Made by a program: the position numbers and the translations under genes. Positions 5,833-10,687 of a DNA stretch of 10,687 bases are shown here, one piece after another (the first letter of the stretch is position 1; every line of letters begins with the position of its first letter). The DNA is taken from contig JAFAIY010000200.1 of assembly GCA_019236485.1 (NCBI GenBank), positions 1-10,687 of the forward strand, given 5' to 3'. The notes below the pieces were generated by a model. It was not told the origin of the DNA and did not search any database. It worked only from the letters and a program-made list of their open reading frames with translations. The stretch is from Comamonas sp. (GTDB lineage Bacteria > Pseudomonadota > Gammaproteobacteria > Burkholderiales > Burkholderiaceae_C).

Positions 5833-7398
5833 ATGAAGCACCCATCCATCCAGACCTCGCTGGCCTCGGCCGCACTTCTGGTCCTGTCCCTGCCTGCCGC
5901 TCAGGCCGGCGAGACCGTCGATCTCGGCGACGGCCTGAAATTCGACTGGAGCCTCGGCACCACCTACGCGCTCGGGGTACGCACCAAAAGCCCCAACCCC
6001 TTGCTGGCCAGCGATGCCACCAATTTCACCGGCAACGACGGCAACAACAATTTCAAGAAGGGCGCGCTCACGACCAATCGTGTCTCGGCGCTGTTCGAAA
6101 GCAAGCTGGCCAAGGGCGATACCGGCATGGTTCTGACCGGATCGACCTTCTACGATCAGGTCTACCATGGCCGCACCGACTACAACGGCAGCACCATCCC
6201 CAACACCCCGCCGCCCTACGACCGCTTCACCCCGACGGCCAGGCATATGCAGGGCGGCTATTCGCGCCTGCTCGACACCTATGCCTTCACCACGGTGAAT
6301 CTGGGGGCCGAAAAAAAGCTGGATCTGCGCGTCGGCCGCCAGGTCGTGAACTGGGGCGAAGCGACCTTCTTCGCCAATATCTCCGGCGCACAGGGCCCGT
6401 TTGACGGCGCCAAGAGCGATATCCCCGGCACCGAGGTGAAGGAGGCCATATTGCCCGAGGACCAGATCTCGGCCGCGCTGCAGCTGTCCCCCGACTTCAC
6501 GCTGCTGGGCCACTGGCAGTTCGGCTTCCACGAAACCATTCTGCCGGCCGTGGGCTCGTTCCAGAGCAACGACGATCTGCTGGGCCCGGGTGGCAGCTGC
6601 CTGGGCGTCTACGACAAGGCCGGCACCTGCCACGGCCTGCCGCGGACCCAGGACCAGCGGCCCAAGAAAACCGGCCAATGGGGCATAGGTGGGCGCTACC
6701 GCCTGAGCAGCGAAACCGAGGTCGGCCTGTACTACCTGAATTACAACGACCGCTCACCGGCCCTGATCTTCGCGCCGGACTTCAGCGGCTATAGCGTGCG
6801 CTACTTCGACAATGTCAAGATGCTGGCCGGCACGGTCAGCACCACCTTCGGTAAGGTCTCGGCCTACGGCGAACTCAGCTACCGCCAGGGTGCTCCGGTG
6901 ATGGTCGGCATGCGCGATGACCCCGAGATGCCGGCCTATGTGCGCGGCAATGTCACCCAGCTCAACGTCGGCGGCTTCTACAACGTAGGCCGCACGCCGC
7001 TGGCTCCCGACATGCAGATCCTGGCCGAAATCTCCGGAGTCAAGGTCAACAGCATCAGCGGAGGCTATGGCTTCAACGAGCTGTTCTTCAAGACCCGCAA
7101 CAGCCTGGCCTTCGCCGGCACCTGGCTGCTGGGCTACCCGGGCATCGCCGAGGGCTGGGATCTGAGCGTGCCCATCAGCTACTCGCACCAGCTGCGCGGC
7201 CGTTCGCTGGTCGGCAGCTTCGGCGGCGGCCAGGGCGACCACCGCTACAGCGTGGGCGCCACCTTCACCAAGAACAACAATCTGTCGTTCTCGGTGGCCT
7301 ATGTGGGCTATCTGGGCGGCGCCTCGCTGGACGCCAAGAAGGACCGCTCCATGGTGGATCGCGACCAGTTGACCTTCACCGCGAAATACATGTTCTAA
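5833..7398 (+). CDS. DUF1302 family outer-membrane beta-barrel-like protein
   Basis: A 521-residue protein. Residues 1-25 form a signal peptide (MKHPS..., hydrophobic core, ending PAAQA) with cleavage before Gly26-Glu-Thr. The mature chain has alternating polar/hydrophobic strands rich in Gly, Tyr and Asn (for example LDLRVGRQVVNWGEATFF), as in outer-membrane barrels, and ends LTFTAKYMF, with the C-terminal Phe that marks proteins handled by the BAM machinery. DUF1302 members partner with DUF1329 proteins and have been suggested to act in passage or sensing of hydrophobic substrates; function is not proven. A GGAAG ribosome binding site lies 8 bp before the ATG. Length is near the lower side of what I expect for the family, with no sign of truncation. 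It is translationally close to the DUF1329 gene (25-bp gap). Confidence 0.87.
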   Translation: MKHPSIQTSLASAALLVLSLPAAQAGETVDLGDGLKFDWSLGTTYALGVRTKSPNPLLASDATNFTGNDGNNNFKKGALTTNRVSALFESKLAKGDTGMVLTGSTFYDQVYHGRTDYNGSTIPNTPPPYDRFTPTARHMQGGYSRLLDTYAFTTVNLGAEKKLDLRVGRQVVNWGEATFFANISGAQGPFDGAKSDIPGTEVKEAILPEDQISAALQLSPDFTLLGHWQFGFHETILPAVGSFQSNDDLLGPGGSCLGVYDKAGTCHGLPRTQDQRPKKTGQWGIGGRYRLSSETEVGLYYLNYNDRSPALIFAPDFSGYSVRYFDNVKMLAGTVSTTFGKVSAYGELSYRQGAPVMVGMRDDPEMPAYVRGNVTQLNVGGFYNVGRTPLAPDMQILAEISGVKVNSISGGYGFNELFFKTRNSLAFAGTWLLGYPGIAEGWDLSVPISYSHQLRGRSLVGSFGGGQGDHRYSVGATFTKNNNLSFSVAYVGYLGGASLDAKKDRSMVDRDQLTFTAKYMF

Positions 7399-7404
7399 AG
7401 CGAC

Positions 7405-7446
7405 GGCCGTCGAAGCCCCGGCTTCGGCGGTCTGCCCACGCTTTTT
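7405..7446 (+). terminator. hairpin with delayed T-tract between DUF1302 and GMC genes
   Basis: A stem of about 12 bp with two G-T pairs forms between 7405-7416 and 7421-7432, closed by CCCG; its core is CGAAGC/GCTTCG. Five T residues come only at 7442-7446, about nine bases after the stem, so this is not an ideal intrinsic terminator. It may partly terminate or protect the DUF1329-DUF1302 message, reducing expression of the GMC and MFS genes. The rest of the 176-bp gap (7399-7574) holds no operator copy and no clear promoter. Confidence 0.5.
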
Positions 7447-7574
7447 CAGCCAACCAGCTCATCGCACCAAGAGCCTCCGGCCATTGGGTGCGCGGGCTGT
7501 TCCAGAAATCCTTCTGCTGATCCGCTTCTTGAGCCGCGGCAAACCGGATGGAGCAGCCCAGGAAGAAATTTGTC

Positions 7575-9185
7575 ATGTCAGATGTCCATCAATTCGACTT
7601 CATCATCGTCGGCGCCGGCTCGGCCGGCTGCGTGCTGGCCAATCGCCTGTCCGCCGACTCTCGCCACCGGGTGCTTCTGATCGAAGCCGGCAGCCGGGAC
7701 AAAAGCCCGCTGATTCATGTGCCCGGCGGTTTTCTGGCCCTGCTACACAGCGGCAAGTTCAGCTGGAACTATCAGACGGCGCCGCAGAAACACCTGGAAA
7801 ACCGCGTGCTCCACGATGCCCGCGGCAAGGTGCTCGGGGGCAGCAGCTCGATCAACGGCATGTGCTACAGCCGCGGCGCGGCCGAGATCCTCAACGGCTG
7901 GGCAGCGGCCGGCAACCAGGGCTGGTCGTACCGGGAAATGCTGCCCTACTACCGCCGCGCCGAAGGCAATCTGCATGGCGCCGACGCCTATCACGGCGGC
8001 GACGGCCCTCTGCGCGTCACCCGCATGGGACTCGACAACCCCGCGACCCGCGCCTGGATCAAGGCCGCCCAGGATGCGGGCTACCCCTATAACGACGACC
8101 ACAACGGCGCGGTCGCGGAAGGCTTCGGCCCCGGCGAACACACGATCTACAAGGGACGGCGCATGAGCACCGCCGTCAGCTATCTGCGGCCGGCACGCAA
8201 GCGCGCCAATCTGCAGGTGCTCACCGAAGCACATGTGACCCGCATCCTGTTCAAGGGCCGGCGCGCCATAGGCGTCGAATATCGCCGCGACGGCGAGTTG
8301 CAGCGCGCCTACGCGCGCAGCGAGGTGATCAGCAGCGCCGGCACTTTCCAGTCTGCACAACTGCTGATGCTGTCCGGCATAGGCGACGCCGATCAGTTGC
8401 AGAACATCGGCATCACCCCGGTGGTGGACCTCAAGGGCGTGGGCGCCAATCTGCACGACCATATCGGCACCCAGGTCGCGATGAGCTGCCCGCAGCCGGT
8501 CACCTACTACAAATACTTCAGCAGCCCGCTGGCCATGGCCCAGGCCGGACTGAGCTATGCGCTGGCGCGCAAAGGCCCGCTGGGCAGCAACTCCATCGAC
8601 GCGGTTGCCTATCTGCGCTCGGGCACTCCGGGGCATGAGGAGCTGGACCTCAAGTTCTATTTCATTCCGGCCCTGCTGGTGGCCGATGAGGCAGAGCGCA
8701 AAGCGCATGGCATCACGAATCTCATCATCCTCACCCGCCCCGAAAGCCGCGGCCGGCTGAGCCTGCGCTCGGCCGACCCCATGGCCCAACCCGTGATCGA
8801 CGCCAACTACCTGAGCGACCCGCGCGATGTCGAGGCGCTGCGCCGCGGCATACGCATCTCGCGCCGGATTCTCGCCGCCGAGGCTTATCAAGCCTATCGC
8901 GGCCGCGAGGTATTGCCGCGCACCGAGATCGACACCGACGAGGCCCTAGACGCTTTTCTGCGCCAGACCTGCGAGGTCAATTACGAGGCCGTGGGCAGCT
9001 GCCGCATGGGGCATGACGAACTGGCCGTGGTCAGCGACCGGCTCGAGGTCCATGGAACCAGCAATCTGCGCGTGGTCGACGGCTCGGTGATGCCGCGCAT
9101 CACCACCGGCGACCCCAACGCCACCATCATCGCGATTGCGGAAAAAGCCGCGGACCTGATTCTGTCCAAGGCGGCTGCCTGCTGA
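7575..9185 (+). CDS. GMC-family FAD oxidoreductase with altered catalytic pair
   Basis: A 536-residue protein with the layout of choline/alcohol dehydrogenase-type GMC flavoenzymes: FAD-binding GAGSAG at 13-18 with the acidic LLIEAG at 34-39, GMC signature 1 around GKVLGGSSSINGM (84-96), GMC signature 2 around AGTFQSAQLLMLSGIG (255-270), and the C-terminal GSCRMG and LRVVDGSVMPRITTGDPN blocks. The family oxidises alcohols to aldehydes or acids with FAD. Here the near-invariant active-site His of the HPxGTCRMG block is Glu471 (YEAVGSCRMG), and the first Asn of the usual GNxN is Asp513 (GDPN), so catalysis may differ. Start: ATG 7575 has AGGAAG upstream at suitable spacing; an in-frame ATG at 7548 would add nine residues and lacks a good site. 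No signal peptide, so cytoplasmic or peripheral to the membrane. The MFS gene follows after 29 bp, suggesting co-transcription. Confidence 0.88.
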   Translation: MSDVHQFDFIIVGAGSAGCVLANRLSADSRHRVLLIEAGSRDKSPLIHVPGGFLALLHSGKFSWNYQTAPQKHLENRVLHDARGKVLGGSSSINGMCYSRGAAEILNGWAAAGNQGWSYREMLPYYRRAEGNLHGADAYHGGDGPLRVTRMGLDNPATRAWIKAAQDAGYPYNDDHNGAVAEGFGPGEHTIYKGRRMSTAVSYLRPARKRANLQVLTEAHVTRILFKGRRAIGVEYRRDGELQRAYARSEVISSAGTFQSAQLLMLSGIGDADQLQNIGITPVVDLKGVGANLHDHIGTQVAMSCPQPVTYYKYFSSPLAMAQAGLSYALARKGPLGSNSIDAVAYLRSGTPGHEELDLKFYFIPALLVADEAERKAHGITNLIILTRPESRGRLSLRSADPMAQPVIDANYLSDPRDVEALRRGIRISRRILAAEAYQAYRGREVLPRTEIDTDEALDAFLRQTCEVNYEAVGSCRMGHDELAVVSDRLEVHGTSNLRVVDGSVMPRITTGDPNATIIAIAEKAADLILSKAAAC

Positions 9186-9214
9186 GTCGGTCTAACGGCC
9201 AAGAACGAACCATC

Positions 9215-10417
9215 ATGAGCCATTCCGACAATTTCGACGCGCGCCGCGCCTGGGCCCTGGTGCTGGGGCTGGGCGTGGTGATGAGCATCAGCTTCGGCCT
9301 GACGCTCAATGCCTTCAGCATCTTCACCCTGCCCATCATGGAGGCCTTCCGCTGCAACCATGAGCAGGCCGCGCGCCTGGCCACGGTGTTCATGCTGACC
9401 ATGACCATGGCCATGCCGGCCGCGGGCTGGCTGCTGGACCGCGTGCCGCCGCGGCCGGTGATGGTGTGCAGCGGCCTGATCACCGGCCTCGCCTATCTGG
9501 GCGCTGCGCAAAGCGGCAGCCTGGAGATGTTCACCCTGGCCATCGCCTGCTGCGGCATAGGGGTGGGCGGCTCGACCTATGTGCCGGCCTTCATCCTCGT
9601 CTCGCACTGGTTTCCCGTGCCGCGCCAGGGGCTGGCCTTCGGCGTGCTGCTGGCCGTGGTCGGCGCCGGCGGCACCGTGCTGCCCATGGTGCTGACCCAG
9701 ATGCTCGCGCGCATGGGCCTGCGCGCCACCATGGAGGCCGGAGCGGTGCTGCTCTTCGTGGTCTGCCTTCCCCTGCTGTGGTGGCTGGTGCGCCTGCCGG
9801 CCCACGCCGCAGCAGCGGCCAAGACGCAGGCGCAGGAGCCAGGCATGGGCGCCGTGCTGCGCCTGCCGCAGTACTGGCTGTGGATTGCGATGTTTCTGCT
9901 CATCACCTTCAGCGGACTCAGCGTGCTGATGGGGCTGGTTCCCTATCTGGTGTCCATAGGCTATTCCGCCGCCGAGGCCGCCGTCGTCTATGGCGCGATC
10001 GCCGCTGCCACCATAGGCGGCAGCCTGCTGTTTGGCGCGCTCAGCACGCGCCAGGGAGTCAGGCGCACGCTGTCGCTGGGCGTCGTCATCGGCAGCATAG
10101 GCGTGCTCGCACTGCTGCAGGCCACGGAGACGGCCTGGGGGATGACGGCGCTGATAGGCTTTGTCCTGGGCTGGGGCATGACCTTCAATCTGGTCAACCA
10201 GATGTCGCCCACGCTGCTGATGGAGTTTGCAGGCCGGCAGAATTTCGGCAGCCTGCTAGGCGTCGGCAATCTGATCTCCGGCCTGGGCGCCGCGATGGGG
10301 CCGACCTTGTTCGGCTATCTGGTGGACAGCAGCCAGGGCTATGGGCTGCCGCTGTCGCTGTGCGCGGCGCTGATGGCTCTGGCCCTGCTGCCTCTGGCCT
10401 TGCTGCGCCGCGCCTAG
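9215..10417 (+). CDS. major facilitator superfamily transporter
   Basis: A 400-residue, strongly hydrophobic protein with about twelve predicted membrane helices in two six-helix halves, joined by a hydrophilic Ala/Lys/Gln loop at about 194-212. The motif-A-like segment GWLLDRVPPRPVMV (71-84) lies between helices 2 and 3, and a weaker counterpart GALSTRQGVRRTL (274-286) lies at the same place in the second half, as is usual for MFS. Helix 4 region GIGVGGSTYVPAF resembles monocarboxylate/oxalate-formate type carriers. It probably moves an organic acid or a breakdown intermediate across the inner membrane by proton coupling; the substrate cannot be told. It follows the GMC gene by 29 bp with no terminator between, so it likely serves the same pathway. 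No strong ribosome binding site is seen before the ATG. Confidence 0.87.
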   Translation: MSHSDNFDARRAWALVLGLGVVMSISFGLTLNAFSIFTLPIMEAFRCNHEQAARLATVFMLTMTMAMPAAGWLLDRVPPRPVMVCSGLITGLAYLGAAQSGSLEMFTLAIACCGIGVGGSTYVPAFILVSHWFPVPRQGLAFGVLLAVVGAGGTVLPMVLTQMLARMGLRATMEAGAVLLFVVCLPLLWWLVRLPAHAAAAAKTQAQEPGMGAVLRLPQYWLWIAMFLLITFSGLSVLMGLVPYLVSIGYSAAEAAVVYGAIAAATIGGSLLFGALSTRQGVRRTLSLGVVIGSIGVLALLQATETAWGMTALIGFVLGWGMTFNLVNQMSPTLLMEFAGRQNFGSLLGVGNLISGLGAAMGPTLFGYLVDSSQGYGLPLSLCAALMALALLPLALLRRA

Positions 10418-10471
10418 CGGCGGCCTGCGCCATGGCAAGATGCAGGCTCCAGATCGCTCACGGAGATGCTG

Positions 10472-10687
10472 ATGGTGCCGAAACCGCTGCCCACCCCAGG
10501 CAAGACCCTGGGCCTGCTCATGGCCCCGCTGCTGCTGACTCTGGCCGCCAGCCAGCCGGTGCAGGCGCGCGGCTATGCATCGACGGGCAAATGCGGCGGC
10601 TACCCGCGCCTGGCCATCAGCAGCCCCGCAGGAACCTGCGTGGGCCTGGTGGCCGACGAGGCCCATGGCCTGCGCTTTCCGCGCCGC
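10472..10687 (+). CDS. exported protein, probable PQQ-dependent sugar dehydrogenase-like (5' part only)
   Basis: An open frame runs to the end of the window (72 codons seen). Two in-frame ATGs are possible, 10466 and 10472; CGGAG at 10461-10465 abuts the first but is six bases from the second, so 10472 is preferred. The first ~31 residues are a signal peptide (Lys-containing N-terminus, Leu-rich core, ending QPVQA before Arg-Gly-Tyr). The mature start has a Cys in GKCGGYPRL and a second in GTCVGLVADEAHGLRFPRR. That last stretch is like the beginning of the soluble glucose/sorbosone dehydrogenase-type beta propellers (PQQ-dependent), as far as I can recall the family; with only 40 mature residues this is tentative. 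The gap after the MFS gene is 54 bp, so it may or may not be in the same operon. Confidence 0.55.
   Translation, partial: MVPKPLPTPGKTLGLLMAPLLLTLAASQPVQARGYASTGKCGGYPRLAISSPAGTCVGLVADEAHGLRFPRR

Noticed and set aside
4146..5849. Minus-strand open frame of 567 codons opposite the DUF1329 gene
   Set aside because: Antisense frames stay open by GC3 bias. The sense frame has a ribosome binding site, signal peptide and DUF1329 pattern; the antisense one has only Val/Gly/Ala-rich low-information sequence.
7743..8891. Minus-strand open frame of 382 codons opposite the GMC gene
   Set aside because: It shadows a gene with complete GMC signatures and has no family features of its own.
1..10687. CRISPR arrays, tRNA or rRNA genes, insertion sequences, integrases or phage genes
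   Set aside because: No spaced direct repeats of CRISPR size, no tRNA/rRNA-like segments and no transposase or integrase motifs were seen on either strand.

Overview
The window is GC-rich DNA with dense, strongly GC3-biased genes. Its protein families (GlcD-type oxidase, paired DUF1329/DUF1302 envelope proteins, GMC oxidoreductase, MFS carrier) point to a betaproteobacterium, most likely of the Comamonadaceae (Comamonas/Delftia-like). That placement is an inference from composition and protein style; no rRNA or other phylogenetic marker is present.

Layout: (1) 1-600, the 3' end of a glcD-like FAD-linked oxidase on the + strand. (2) 632-1978, a DAO-family FAD oxidoreductase on the - strand with a TTG start, convergent with glcD. 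(3) 2087-3340, a LuxR-type HTH regulator on the - strand. (4) 3341-3726, an intergenic region. (5) 3727-4149, a RidA/YjgF-like protein on the + strand, closed by a strong intrinsic terminator at 4222-4254. (6) 4428-7398, a DUF1329 plus DUF1302 exported pair. (7) 7575-10417, a GMC oxidoreductase and an MFS transporter. (8) 10472 to the end, the exported N-terminus of a probable PQQ-dependent sugar dehydrogenase-like protein.

The main result is a shared operator. An exact 12-mer, AGTACCAGGTGG, lies inside a 16-bp near-palindrome (consensus AGTACCA-NN-TGGTACT) at 2050-2065, 3539-3554 and 4286-4301. I found no other copy. Each copy lies in an intergenic gap and each is followed, in the direction of the downstream gene, by a CTAG-containing -10-like hexamer (TAGACT or TAGCAT) at almost constant distance. 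The operator centre would fall near -42.5 or -43.5, the arrangement of LuxR-type activators that overlap the -35 site. No good -35 hexamer is visible at any of the three. The simplest reading is that the LuxR-type regulator encoded in the middle of the region activates three transcripts: the FAD oxidoreductase, ridA, and the DUF1329-DUF1302 operon, perhaps with GMC-MFS by read-through.

Functionally this looks like a small catabolic regulon for a hydrophobic or bulky compound, with an outer-membrane/periplasmic pair for uptake, an inner-membrane carrier, a GMC flavoenzyme, an amine/amino-acid-type flavin oxidase and a Rid protein that could deal with reactive imines. The substrate cannot be read from the sequence. 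The GMC protein lacks the usual active-site His and Asn (Glu471 and Asp513 instead), and the Rid protein has His113 where canonical RidA has its substrate-binding Arg, so both may have unusual chemistry.
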